NCBI GenBank assembly: GCA_945874665.1
Contig: CAMCHJ010000001.1
Span: 248,001 to 312,000, forward strand
Length of the DNA stretch: 64,000 nt
Source of the DNA: Chitinophaga pinensis
Lineage (GTDB): Bacteria > Bacteroidota > Bacteroidia > UBA7662
Direction: 5' to 3'
The notes beneath the pieces are model-generated. The model saw nothing but the letters and a program-made list of their open reading frames with translations, was not told the origin of the DNA and did not search any database. Both the position numbers and the translations under genes were made by a program. Within the stretch, counting starts at the first letter, position 1, and every line of letters begins with the position of its first letter. Below are positions 8,625 to 17,700 of this stretch, in pieces.

Positions 8625-10667
8625 TTAGGCCGACTGCAAATCTTTCAACCGGGTTTCGTACAAATACATTTCGTCGCGCAGGCGGGCGGCTTCCATGAAG
8701 TCGAGCTCCTTGGCAGCTTTTTCCATTTGTTTTTTGGTCGCTTGCAGCAGCTTGGCCAGCTTGTCGGCGCTGAGGTATTCTGTTACCGGGTCGGCGGCCA
8801 TGCTGTTGAATTCAGGCTCTGAGTAGTATTTCGGCTGGCTGTCTTTTTTAGGAGCGCGAATATCGAGTACAGCGGTTTGGCCCATAATTTCTTCCCTGGT
8901 TTTGAGGATCCCCTTGGGCGTGATGCCATGCTTTTCGTTGTAGGCAATCTGTTTTTCGCGGCGGCGGAGGGTTTCGTCCATGGTTTGGCGCATGGAGGCG
9001 GTGATTTTGTCGGCGTAGAAGATAACGGTGCCGTTTACGTTTCGGGCAGCGCGGCCCGCGGTCTGGGTGAGCGACCGACCACTGCGCAAAAAGCCTTCTT
9101 TGTCGGCATCGAGAATGGCCACAAGCGACACTTCGGGCAAATCGAGGCCTTCGCGCAATAAGTTCACACCTATGAGCACGTCGAAAATACCGAGGCGCAG
9201 GTCGCGCAGAATTTCAACGCGGTCGAGGGTGTCGACTTCGCTGTGGATGTAGCGGCATTTGATGCCCAAATTGGCCATGTACTTGGCGAGTTCCTCGGCC
9301 ATGCGCTTGGTGAGCGTAGTCACCAACACGCGGTCGCCTTGCTTCACGCGTTTTTCGGTTTCGTTGAGCAGGTCGTCGACCTGGGTGCCCACCGGCCGCA
9401 CTTCGATGGGTGGGTCGAGCAAGCCTGTTGGCCGAATCACCTGCTCTACCACCACGCCTTCGCTTTTGAGCAGCTCGTAATCGCCGGGTGTGGCGCTCAC
9501 ATAGACGGTTTGGTTGATCATCGACTCAAATTCCTCAAATTTCAACGGCCGGTTGTCCATCGCCGCCGGCAATCTAAACCCGTGCTCCACCAAGTTGAGC
9601 TTGCGCGAGCGGTCGCCGCCGTACATGGCCCTGATTTGGGGAATGGTTTGGTGACTTTCGTCTAGCACCAGCAAATAATCTTTCGGAAAATAATCGAGCA
9701 AGCAGAAAGGACGGTCGCCCGGATTCCGCTGGTCGAGGTAGCGCGAGTAGTTTTCGATGCCAGAGCAATAGCCGAGCTCGCGGATCATTTCGAGGTCAAA
9801 GGTTACCCGCTCCTCGAGGCGTTTGGCTTCGAGAAAACGGCCTACCGACTTAAAATAGTCGGCCTGCCGCACCATGTCTTCCTGTATCTGAAACAGCACG
9901 TCGGTGAGTCGGTCCTTCGGCGTAACATAGTTGTTAGCCGGAAAAATAGCGATGTCCGTGAATTTTTCTAGGGTGGTGCCGTTCACCGGGTCCACCGCCG
10001 ACATGTGGTCAATTTCATCCCCAAAAAACTCAATTCTATAGGCATAATCGGCATAAGCCAAGTAAATATCCACCGTATCACCCTTCACCCGAAAGGTGCC
10101 GCGGCGAAAATCGGCTGTGGTGCGCGAGTAGAGGTTGTCGACCAGCGCATGCAGCAAGGCGTTGCGAGCGATTTTATTGCCTACCGACAACCGAATCACC
10201 TTGTCGGTATAGTCTTTCGGATTGCCCATACCATAAATACAGCTCACCGACGCCACTACGATTACATCGCGCCGGCCGCTCATGAGTGAGGAGGTGGTGC
10301 GCAACCGCAGCTTTTCGATTTCCTCGTTGATGGCGAGGTCTTTTTCGATGTAGGTGTTGGTTGTCGGAATGAAGGCCTCGGGCTGGTAATAGTCGTAATA
10401 GCTCACAAAATATTCCACCGCGTTATCGGGAAAAAACTGCTTGAACTCGCCATACAGCTGCGCCACGAGGGTTTTGTTGTGGGTAAGTACCAAAGTGGGT
10501 TTTTGCACCTGCTGCACCACATTGGCCATGGTAAAGGTCTTGCCCGAGCCCGTCACCCCCAATAAAACCTGGTGCAATTCGCCATCATTTACGCCTTCCA
10601 CCAATTGGCGGATGGCTTCTGGCTGGTCGCCCGTAGGCACATATTCGGAGGTGAGCTTAAAATTCAT
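8625..10667 (-). CDS. uvrB: Excinuclease ABC subunit B
   Basis: 680 residues, full length. Walker A GVTGSGKTFT near residue 40, the beta-hairpin region with YYDYYQPEAFIP, DESHQTIPQI as the DEAD-like box, helicase motifs including GVNLLREGLDLPEV and QTAGRAARN, and a C-terminal UVR domain (about 635-675) for UvrC contact. It verifies DNA lesions delivered by UvrA and loads UvrC. The start codon overlaps the stop of the upstream GNAT gene, so it is probably the last gene of a three-gene minus-strand unit. Confidence 0.96.
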   Translation of the reverse strand: MNFKLTSEYVPTGDQPEAIRQLVEGVNDGELHQVLLGVTGSGKTFTMANVVQQVQKPTLVLTHNKTLVAQLYGEFKQFFPDNAVEYFVSYYDYYQPEAFIPTTNTYIEKDLAINEEIEKLRLRTTSSLMSGRRDVIVVASVSCIYGMGNPKDYTDKVIRLSVGNKIARNALLHALVDNLYSRTTADFRRGTFRVKGDTVDIYLAYADYAYRIEFFGDEIDHMSAVDPVNGTTLEKFTDIAIFPANNYVTPKDRLTDVLFQIQEDMVRQADYFKSVGRFLEAKRLEERVTFDLEMIRELGYCSGIENYSRYLDQRNPGDRPFCLLDYFPKDYLLVLDESHQTIPQIRAMYGGDRSRKLNLVEHGFRLPAAMDNRPLKFEEFESMINQTVYVSATPGDYELLKSEGVVVEQVIRPTGLLDPPIEVRPVGTQVDDLLNETEKRVKQGDRVLVTTLTKRMAEELAKYMANLGIKCRYIHSEVDTLDRVEILRDLRLGIFDVLIGVNLLREGLDLPEVSLVAILDADKEGFLRSGRSLTQTAGRAARNVNGTVIFYADKITASMRQTMDETLRRREKQIAYNEKHGITPKGILKTREEIMGQTAVLDIRAPKKDSQPKYYSEPEFNSMAADPVTEYLSADKLAKLLQATKKQMEKAAKELDFMEAARLRDEMYLYETRLKDLQSA

Positions 10668-11107
10668 CAGAGTTGTTTTTGCATGCTGCGGTGCGGAATG
10701 CTGACCTCGGTAAAGGGGTCGCCATACGTTTCGTATCCAAGTTGGAGGTAAAAAGGTACTGCGGTGTCGCGGGCATGCAGCTGCATGGTTGTAAACAGAT
10801 GTTCACGGGCAAAGGTTTCGGACCAGTCAACCAACATTTTACCAATGCCCTTGCCTTGCGCTTGCGGGGTAACGGCTACTTGCCGCATTTTTACCACATA
10901 CATATCTACAGGCTTGAGCACCAGGCAGCCCAGCAGCTCGTTGCCTTGCCAGGCGCTGAGGTGAAATTCGTTTTTTTCTTCCTCTAATTGCTCAGGGGTG
11001 AAGTACAAACCGAGCGGATGCCGCAAAACGCGGTCGCGCAGGGCGATGGTGAGCGCATATTCTACCGAACCATGGTGGATTTTGCGCAAGCGAATGTCTA
11101 AATCCAT
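10667..11107 (-). CDS. GNAT family N-acetyltransferase
   Basis: 146 residues. The acetyl-CoA pyrophosphate-binding motif A reads VTPQAQGKGIGKMLVDW (about residues 77-93), preceded by the usual V-shaped strand LLGCLVLKP; the C-terminal AVPFYLQLGYE is the typical GNAT ending. The substrate is unknown; the size and ending resemble ElaA/YjgM-like proteins. It overlaps the LiaF-like gene upstream by ten bases and abuts uvrB. Confidence 0.85.
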   Translation of the reverse strand: MDLDIRLRKIHHGSVEYALTIALRDRVLRHPLGLYFTPEQLEEEKNEFHLSAWQGNELLGCLVLKPVDMYVVKMRQVAVTPQAQGKGIGKMLVDWSETFAREHLFTTMQLHARDTAVPFYLQLGYETYGDPFTEVSIPHRSMQKQL

Positions 11108-11628
11108 TTGATTTTGAAGCTACCAAACAACACTTGTACGCGTATATCGACCACTGGCTCGCTGAGGCCTTTGAGGTCGCTGAAACTTTTCTCTCCGAAA
11201 TTGGCCTCTACCCCGTTGGGCAACTTGGCCTCGCCAAAAAAAGCGTTGGCGGTAATGCGCATGGGCATATCGCGGGGCAAGAGCAACTTTACTTCTGAAA
11301 AAGTGCTGCTGATGTATAAAATTTTAGTGCCACTTGAGAGGCCGTCGAGCTTGATGGTCTGCTCACCAAAAAGCGCGGTGAAGCTTTCAGGCGAGGTGTT
11401 ATCGCTTACGCGGTTGCGGGCGCTGCCAAAAAGCACATTTTGGGCGTTTTGAAGAGGGCCGCCGGAACCCAGTAGACCTCTGCCGCTGATTAACATACCG
11501 CCGAGGACGAGCAGGCCGAAGCCGAGCAGGAGCTTAAAAAGACTGACGTTTAAGTCTAGCAGGTTGTTAGCCAATAAAATACCGCCGACAATTAACAGCA
11601 GCAGGGCAAATACGCGTTGGCTATGCAT
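11098..11628 (-). CDS. LiaF/DUF5668-type membrane protein (cell-wall-active stress response family)
   Basis: 176 residues. Two N-terminal hydrophobic helices (about 5-22 and 30-48, the LiaF transmembrane domain) are followed by a soluble beta-rich domain that starts near residue 85 with FTALFGEQTIKL and ends with VLFGSFKIKW; this repeated FG pattern is the LiaF C-terminal domain. In Firmicutes LiaF restrains the LiaRS envelope-stress system; in Bacteroidota the role is unknown and no two-component genes lie nearby. It heads a unit with the GNAT and uvrB. Confidence 0.75.
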   Translation of the reverse strand: MHSQRVFALLLLIVGGILLANNLLDLNVSLFKLLLGFGLLVLGGMLISGRGLLGSGGPLQNAQNVLFGSARNRVSDNTSPESFTALFGEQTIKLDGLSSGTKILYISSTFSEVKLLLPRDMPMRITANAFFGEAKLPNGVEANFGEKSFSDLKGLSEPVVDIRVQVLFGSFKIKWI

Positions 11629-11697
11629 GGCGAGTTGGGATTTAGCGACAAGTTACGGAAAAGCCAGATAAAGCCGAAGTTCACTTATATTCGTTTC

Positions 11698-12447
11698 ATG
11701 AAAGTTGTTGCATTATTACCGGCTCGGCTTGGCTCGACCCGTTTTCCCGAAAAAATGTTGGCCGATTTGGGGGGAAAGCCCCTCATTGTGCGGACTTGGG
11801 AGGCGGTGCAGGCCACCCATTTGTTTGCAGAGGTGCTGGTGGTAACCGACCACGAGCGCATTTTGCAGGCGGTGGAAGCGCATGGCGGAAGTGCGGTGAT
11901 GAGCTCGCCCGAGCACCAAAGTGGTAGCGACCGCATTGCCGAAATAGCGTTGAAGCTCGATGCGGATGTGCTGGTGAATGTGCAGGGCGATGAGCCCTTT
12001 GTGCAGCGGGAGTCGCTGGCTGCCTTGCTGCGTTGTTTTGAAGATGCCCAAGTGCGGGTGGCTTCGCTGATGTGCCGCGTCGGCGATTATGCCGATTTTC
12101 ACAACCCGAATGTGGTGAAAGTGGTGTGCAACCAAGCCGGCGATGCGCTGTATTTTTCGCGGGCGGCGGTACCTTTTCCCCGCGATTTGGACCTTCCTGC
12201 ACAGGGACTTTTGCCAGAGGAAGCCGTTCCTGCAGGTGTTTTTCAGCACATTGGGGTGTATGGCTACCGGAAAGAGGCGCTGCTGGCTTTTACGGCCATG
12301 CCGCCATGTGCTTTGGAGCTCACTGAAAAGCTGGAGCAGCTGCGGTTGTTGTATCACGGCATTCCCATCAGGATGGCGGAAGTAGCTGAAAAGAGCATCG
12401 GCATCGATACTTTGGCAGATTTGGAGCGGGCGCGGCGGCTCCTGTAA
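11698..12447 (+). CDS. kdsB: 3-deoxy-manno-octulosonate cytidylyltransferase (CMP-Kdo synthetase)
   Basis: 249 residues from the ATG at 11698. The N-terminus LLPARLGSTRFPEKMLADLGGKP is the CTP-binding P-loop-like motif of KdsB; VNVQGDEPF and DYADFHNPNVVK follow in family order. It activates Kdo with CTP for lipid A-core synthesis. A longer frame opens at 11617, but the extra 27 residues overlap the divergent LiaF-like gene and precede the conserved start, so the shorter form is chosen. Its presence indicates a Kdo-containing LPS. Confidence 0.93.
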   Translation: MKVVALLPARLGSTRFPEKMLADLGGKPLIVRTWEAVQATHLFAEVLVVTDHERILQAVEAHGGSAVMSSPEHQSGSDRIAEIALKLDADVLVNVQGDEPFVQRESLAALLRCFEDAQVRVASLMCRVGDYADFHNPNVVKVVCNQAGDALYFSRAAVPFPRDLDLPAQGLLPEEAVPAGVFQHIGVYGYRKEALLAFTAMPPCALELTEKLEQLRLLYHGIPIRMAEVAEKSIGIDTLADLERARRLL

Positions 12448-12480
12448 CCCAGGTAACATGGCAGACCCCTGTTTTTTTGC

Positions 12481-12488
12481 TATCTTTG
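12481..12488 (+). promoter_or_regulatory. -7 promoter box upstream of adk
   Basis: TATCTTTG exactly fits TAnnTTTG and sits 19 bases before the adk ATG. A -33 element is not evident. Confidence 0.6.
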
Positions 12489-12507
12489 CGTTTTAATTGA
12501 ATTTTAC

Positions 12508-13077
12508 ATGCTTAACATTGTACTTTTTGGTCCTCCAGGCGCTGGTAAAGGCACCCAATCGCAAAAACTCATTGAGAAATACGGCCTCATGCACCTTTCT
12601 ACAGGCGATTTGTTGCGTTCCGAAATTAAAGGAGGCACTGCCTTGGGGTTAGAAGCTAAAAAGTTGATGGATGAGGGTTTGTTGGTGCCAGATGCAGTGG
12701 TAATTGGCATGATTGACAGCAAATTGAACGCGAACAAAACGGCGGCTGGTTTTATTTTCGATGGATTTCCACGTACAATCGCGCAAGCCGAGGCCCTCGA
12801 TCAGCTGTTGGCAGGTCATGGTGAAGCCATTAGTTGCATGTTGTCGCTTCGTGTGACTGAAGAAGAGCTCAGCAAGCGTTTGTTGTTGCGCGGTAAGGAT
12901 TCAGGCCGTCCCGACGACCAAGACGAAAGCATCATCCGCAAGCGCATTCACGAGTACGAAAGTAAAACCGCGGCAGTAGCTGGCTATTATGAAAAGCAAG
13001 ACAAGCTGCGTGAAATAGAAGGCATAGGCGCCATTGACAGCATTTTTGCTGCTTTGTGCACAGAAATAGAAGCATAA
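12508..13077 (+). CDS. adk: Adenylate kinase (short form)
   Basis: 189 residues. The P-loop [10 protein letters not shown], the AMP-binding segment [10 protein letters not shown], and [14 protein letters not shown] are all present; the LID is the short, zinc-free type. It interconverts ATP plus AMP and two ADP in the cytosol. obg follows after 10 bases, a usual pairing in Bacteroidota. Confidence 0.95.
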   Translation: MLNIVLFGPPGAGKGTQSQKLIEKYGLMHLSTGDLLRSEIKGGTALGLEAKKLMDEGLLVPDAVVIGMIDSKLNANKTAAGFIFDGFPRTIAQAEALDQLLAGHGEAISCMLSLRVTEEELSKRLLLRGKDSGRPDDQDESIIRKRIHEYESKTAAVAGYYEKQDKLREIEGIGAIDSIFAALCTEIEA

Positions 13078-13087
13078 ATCCCCCATT

Positions 13088-14080
13088 TTGGCTGAAAGCA
13101 ATTTTGTTGATTACGTAAAAATCTGCTGCCGCTCGGGTGCGGGTGGCTCAGGTTCGGTGCATTTGCATCGCGATAAACACACAGCCAAAGGCGGTCCTGA
13201 TGGCGGCGACGGCGGTCGCGGAGGCCACATCATTTTACGCGGCAATTCCCAGTTGTGGACTTTGCTGCACCTTAAATTCCGCAAGCACATCATCGCTCAA
13301 AACGGCATTGCAGGTAGCTCGGGCTTAAAGTCTGGCGCCAATGGTCCAGATGAGTACCTCGAAGTACCGATTGGCACTGTGGCGCGCGATGCGGAGACCG
13401 GTCAGCAGATCTGCGAGATTACCGAGGACGGACAAGAAATTGTACTTACGCCTGGCGGCCGCGGCGGTCAGGGCAACCACCATTATAAGAGTCCTACCAA
13501 CCAAACCCCGCGTTATGCGCAACCGGGGGAGTCGGGACAAGAAATCTGGAACATCCTAGAGCTCAAATTGCTCGCAGATGTGGGCTTGGTAGGCTTCCCG
13601 AATGCGGGTAAGAGCACCTTGCTGGCCAGCATCACGGCTGCGAAGCCTGAAATTGCCGATTATCCCTTTACTACTTTGGTGCCCAACCTCGGCATTGTGC
13701 CTTACCGCGACTATCGGTCGTTTGTGATGGCCGATATTCCTGGTATCATCGAGGGGGCCCATGAAGGGCGCGGCCTCGGACATCGTTTTTTACGGCACAT
13801 TGAGCGCAACAGCTTGTTGTTGTTTATGATTCCTGCCGACGCCAAAGATTTGCGTGCCGAGTATGCCATTTTGGAGAACGAATTGGCGATGTACAATCCT
13901 GAATTGATGCATAAACGCCGTGTTTTAGCCGTGACCAAGAGCGATTTGCTCGATGAGGAGTTGATGGCTGAGTTGCGGTTAGAATTGCCGTTGGATATTC
14001 CCACCATCTTTATTTCGAGCATTACCAATTACAACTTGACGCAGCTGAAAGATTTGCTGTGGTCGGAGTTGCAGCGATAG
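13088..14080 (+). CDS. obg: Obg/CgtA ribosome-assembly GTPase
   Basis: 330 residues with a TTG start. The glycine-rich Obg fold covers about 1-155 ([13 protein letters not shown]), followed by the G domain: G1 [12 protein letters not shown]3 [10 protein letters not shown]4 TKSD. The C-terminal OCT domain is absent, as in most Bacteroidota. The protein acts in 50S assembly and stress response. A family A repeat begins immediately after the stop codon. Confidence 0.95.
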   Translation: MAESNFVDYVKICCRSGAGGSGSVHLHRDKHTAKGGPDGGDGGRGGHIILRGNSQLWTLLHLKFRKHIIAQNGIAGSSGLKSGANGPDEYLEVPIGTVARDAETGQQICEITEDGQEIVLTPGGRGGQGNHHYKSPTNQTPRYAQPGESGQEIWNILELKLLADVGLVGFPNAGKSTLLASITAAKPEIADYPFTTLVPNLGIVPYRDYRSFVMADIPGIIEGAHEGRGLGHRFLRHIERNSLLLFMIPADAKDLRAEYAILENELAMYNPELMHKRRVLAVTKSDLLDEELMAELRLELPLDIPTIFISSITNYNLTQLKDLLWSELQR

Positions 14081-14243
14081 ACCGCCCTTCGACCGGTGGG
14101 TGAGCCTGTCGAACCCCAGGGACCGCCTTCGCCCGGCCCTTCGACTGTTCATTTCGCTGCGCTGCATGAACGCTCAGGGACCGTTGGCAGTTGTTTTGCG
14201 CACATCACCGGTCGCTGAGCGCTGCGCAGCAGCAGTCGAAGCG
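14081..14243. repeat. Family A repeat cluster downstream of obg
   Basis: Contains a variant unit with GTGAGCCTGTCGAACCCC (14081-14126), a long unit at 14136-14183 whose centre is a stem GTTCAT/ATGAAC, and, after a 20-base spacer, a reverse-oriented unit at 14207-14243 (GGTCGCTGAGCGCTGC then GCAGTCGAAGCG). Units share the ends CCTTCGA and CAGGGACC. The cluster starts directly at the obg stop and its last unit faces the unit at 14629 across the GIY-YIG gene. Confidence 0.85.
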
Positions 14244-14659
14244 TGGTGGATTCCATTCTCTCGTTTCGCGCAATTGTTTTCAATTTTTTCAGATAACGAA
14301 CGGCATCTCTCTAAAGGCCTTAAATTCGAATAAAGTTGAGGCCATGACCGGTTATACCTACATATTAAAATGTGTTGATGGCACCTATTATGTGGGGAGC
14401 ACTAATAACTTGACCTTGAGATTAGAACAGCATCATGCAGGGATAGGGGCTAATTATACACGAAAGCGACGGCCATTGGAGTTGATTTATTATGAACAGT
14501 ATGACCGCATTGATGATGCATTTTATAGGGAAAAGCAGTTACAAGGCTGGAGCAGGAAAAAGAAGGAAGCCTTAATGGAAGGGAGATTGGAGGAGTTGCC
14601 AATCTTGGCAGCCCGACGCATACGGTAGGCCCTTCGACTGCTGCGCGCTCAGGGACCGG
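14207..14659 (+). mobile_element. Candidate small mobile unit: GIY-YIG gene bracketed by inverted family A repeats
   Basis: The left unit (14207-14243) and the right unit (14629-14659) are inverted relative to each other, with the GGTC/GACC ends outward, and enclose a single small nuclease gene whose stop codon touches the right unit. No transposase gene or obvious target duplication is seen. The arrangement parallels the GxxExxY unit at 42213-42790. Mobility is an inference. Confidence 0.35.
14344..14628 (+). CDS. Small GIY-YIG domain nuclease-like protein (YhbQ/UvrC-N type)
   Basis: 94 residues, a single GIY-YIG domain: YTYILKCVDGTYYVGSTNN carries the paired YIL/YVG motif, followed by LRLEQHH with the conserved Arg, and YYEQYDRIDDAFYREKQLQGW with the catalytic-type Glu near the end. 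The ATG at 14344 directly precedes the domain; the longer frame from 14191 reads through repeat DNA and is not credible. Stand-alone proteins of this size are related to UvrC N-domains and to YhbQ, with DNA-cleavage activity shown for some. It lies inside family A repeats on both sides, and the right one begins at its stop codon. Confidence 0.85.
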   Translation: MTGYTYILKCVDGTYYVGSTNNLTLRLEQHHAGIGANYTRKRRPLELIYYEQYDRIDDAFYREKQLQGWSRKKKEALMEGRLEELPILAARRIR

Positions 14660-14780
14660 TTGTGGAGTGCTCAGGGACCGCCCTTCGACTATTCATTTCG
14701 CTGCGCTGCATGAACGCTCAGGGACCGGCCCTTCGGCTGCTGCGCGCTCAGGGACCGGTTGTGGAACCCCAGGGACCGGG
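14629..14780. repeat. Family A repeat cluster between the GIY-YIG gene and sprA
   Basis: Four to five tandem units: a short unit 14629-14659, a truncated unit, a long unit with the TTCAT/ATGAA stem at 14680-14728, another short unit, and a final partial unit ending in CAGGGACCGG. The cluster spans from the GIY-YIG stop codon to two bases from the sprA stop codon, so it fills the whole intergenic space. Confidence 0.88.
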
Positions 14781-14782
14781 AT

Positions 14783-17700
14783 TTAATTCGCGATTGTAAA
14801 CCGCACAATCAAACCGCCGCTCGTTTGACGGTTGGGAAAGGTGGTAGAGATGAAAGGCGTATTCAACACATAGTCGAAGAAAAAGCGCAGGTTCACCCGG
14901 TCGTTGAGCACATAATCGGCGCTGGGCTTGATGCTCACATTGCGACCGCCACCCGATGGCTGCGCCTCGGCACCGTCTAAATCACGCAAAATATTGGTGT
15001 TTTCGCGAATGTTGAGGTCGAAACGCACATTCAAATCGTTTTTGGTATTGCTCTGCTTCCCGTTAAACAAAAACGGCAGCTTGTCGGCGGTAATGCGGTA
15101 GCCAATGCCCACTGTAAATTCGTTGGTACGCATTTCGTTCATCCGGTTGTTGAGCAAAGTGAGCGTGAGGGTGCGCATTTGCTTGTATTCCAAACGTGCC
15201 GTAATGTTGTTTTTCAACGTGGCGTCTATCCCCAACAAAGGCGCTAGCTGCTCCGAAATGGTAATTTGGGTGATTTGGTATTTGGGGTGAAAGTCGTTGG
15301 TGATCACCGTATCGCGACTCGACACAAAGCCGTTGGCTTCTTGGTAGATGAGGTTGGTGGTGAAGTTGCCCACCGAGTACACCGAACGGTAACTGTGGTT
15401 TAATGTTAAACTTTGGAAGATGTTTTTGGCCCATGCCATGCGGGTTAAGCCGTTGTAGGTGATGCGCCAGTTCGGCATCGGAATGCGGGGGAAGATACCT
15501 AAATCCATGAGCGCAGGGTCCTGACCGGTATAGGCAGCTAAGAATGCTGGCACCAATACATCGAGTGAGCGGCGGCTGTAACCATCGGGAAAAAACGAAT
15601 CAACGGCACCCCGGCCAATCGAGTTGGGGTTCAGCTCTGCCAAACGCTCTGCAATGGTGAGGCGATGGGCTTCTAGCTGTCTAAAAGCCCCCGATTCGAG
15701 GTAGTTGCCGGCGTTTGGATCGGTTTCGATGCGCTCGAAGGCACTTTTCCACGAAATAATGGAAACACTGTAGTCGCCCGACTCGAGGCCATTGAATTGA
15801 AGGGGGTTTCCGAAACCGTCAGACCGGAAGTTTTCTTGGTAACGGAAGTTTTCGGTTTTGATGACGCTCAAAATGATGCGGAAGTCCTTGAACGGCTCAA
15901 TCGTGGCCTGCCCCTGCAAATTGATGTTGCGGGTGCTCATGTACATGGCATTCAAATTGGTGTCGGTTACCAACCAGCCACGGTTAATAACTGTTGGGCG
16001 CAGGTCGGCCTGACTGCCAAACACAAATGGTAAGCCTGGGGCATCGAGGTCGAAATCGTTGCCGAAGAACTGCGGACTCTGATTGAAGCCTGGTAAAATG
16101 GTGCCTTGCGTAACGCTGTAGTTGGCAGAGGCGTTTTTAACCAGCATCAGCATTTTCACTAAATGCCGTGGGATGTTCCAAGTGTAATCGGGCTTTTCGT
16201 CTTCGGGATCAGCCTTTTTTACAAGCTCTGTTTGGTTGGTATCATCGCCAAACTGGTCTTTTTTCTTCTCGGTTTTGGTTTTTTCTTCTGTCTTTTTCTT
16301 GGGCTCGTCGCGCAATGGCTGGTCGTTGGCAATTTTCTTCAGGATTTTGGACTTGTAGTACAAATTGGTGAAGTTGAGGTTGGCATTGGCCCGGTGGGTT
16401 TGCGAGTTTTGGATGATGTTGCCCAAGCTGTCGGCCGCCAAAGGCGCTGCCGTCCATTCAAAAGTGGTTTGGTACTGGTACGAACTGTTGATCCAATCGA
16501 GGGTGCGGAACTTGTTAAAAGGCAGCTGGTAATTGATGTTGGCACTTTGGTTGTAGCGCGTTGGCCTTCCCAGGTTCCGAAGATTGGTGATGATGGTATC
16601 GCGCTTGTCCTCGGTGTCGATGGCCCCAAATGGTTCATCCACGCGCGTCGTCATGCCAGCATCAAACTCCAGTTTCAACGAGCGCGTGAGGTCGTAGCGC
16701 ATGTTGTAAAAGCGGTTGAAGGTGAAGTTTTTGTTGAACGTAGGCTGGATGCCCATGCCCCCTTCGGCATTGTTGCGCAATTGGGTGGTTTGGAGTAGGC
16801 GGTCGAGGTCGGTACGCACGCTCAAACTTTGCGGCAGGTAAAAGAAGTTGAAATCGCGGATCCAAGTGGCGCCTTTGCCTTTGAACGCTCCTATTTTGGC
16901 AAAAGGACGCACGTTTTTGGGCTGGTGACTGAAGTTGTAGCCCAGGCTACTGCGGTAGGTTTTGACCGAATTGTAGGCGATGAAGGGACTGCGGTTGTAG
17001 TTTTCGGAGTAAGAGAGCGTTACGTTGAAGTTAGAGACATCCCAAGGCATGGGTTTTTTCTTACTCGTACGCATTTTTTGCACGTTGGTAAAGTTGATGG
17101 CCCGCCGCAGCATGTAAGTTTCGGCAGCGCGCACCACCGAGTCGCGGGCAACAGGGTCTTCTACCCCTTCTAGCAAGGTGCTGAGGAGGATGTCGCCATC
17201 GATGGGATTAAATTCTGGACGACTAAAGCCCTCCCCAAAACCAAAATACATGGGGATGCGCAACCCCATTTTTTCTGGGAAAAACTTGCCAAGTTCAAAG
17301 GTTGAGGCAATGTCGTACTGCAGGATGTCTTCCCGCGAGCGGTCGCTCACCTTGCTCTCAACACCACCAAAACCTACGGTTTTACGCAGGCCGGTAACGT
17401 TTACGGTGCCAAAATCTGCTAAACGCATGTTCACCATGCCGGTAGCGGCCCAGCCATCGCGGTTGTCGAATTCGGTGAGGCGGAGCTCGTTGAACCAAAC
17501 TTCACCGCATTTTTCGAGGCCGTCGTCGTTGCGGCCAGGAGCAGCTTTGGGATTGCGCACACCCAGCATGATGGTTTGGATGTTGCTCAAATTGGGGTTG
17601 CCAAGGATGGTGATGCGGTGGCCGTTCGCCAAATTAACGGTAAACGGTAAATTTAATGGCCAGGCAGCATCGTTACGCATTTGTTTGGCACGATTAAGCT

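Noticed and set aside
14081-14780. Regularly spaced repeats that could be a CRISPR array
   Set aside because: Units differ in length and orientation, have no constant spacers, and recur at many gene ends; no cas genes are present.
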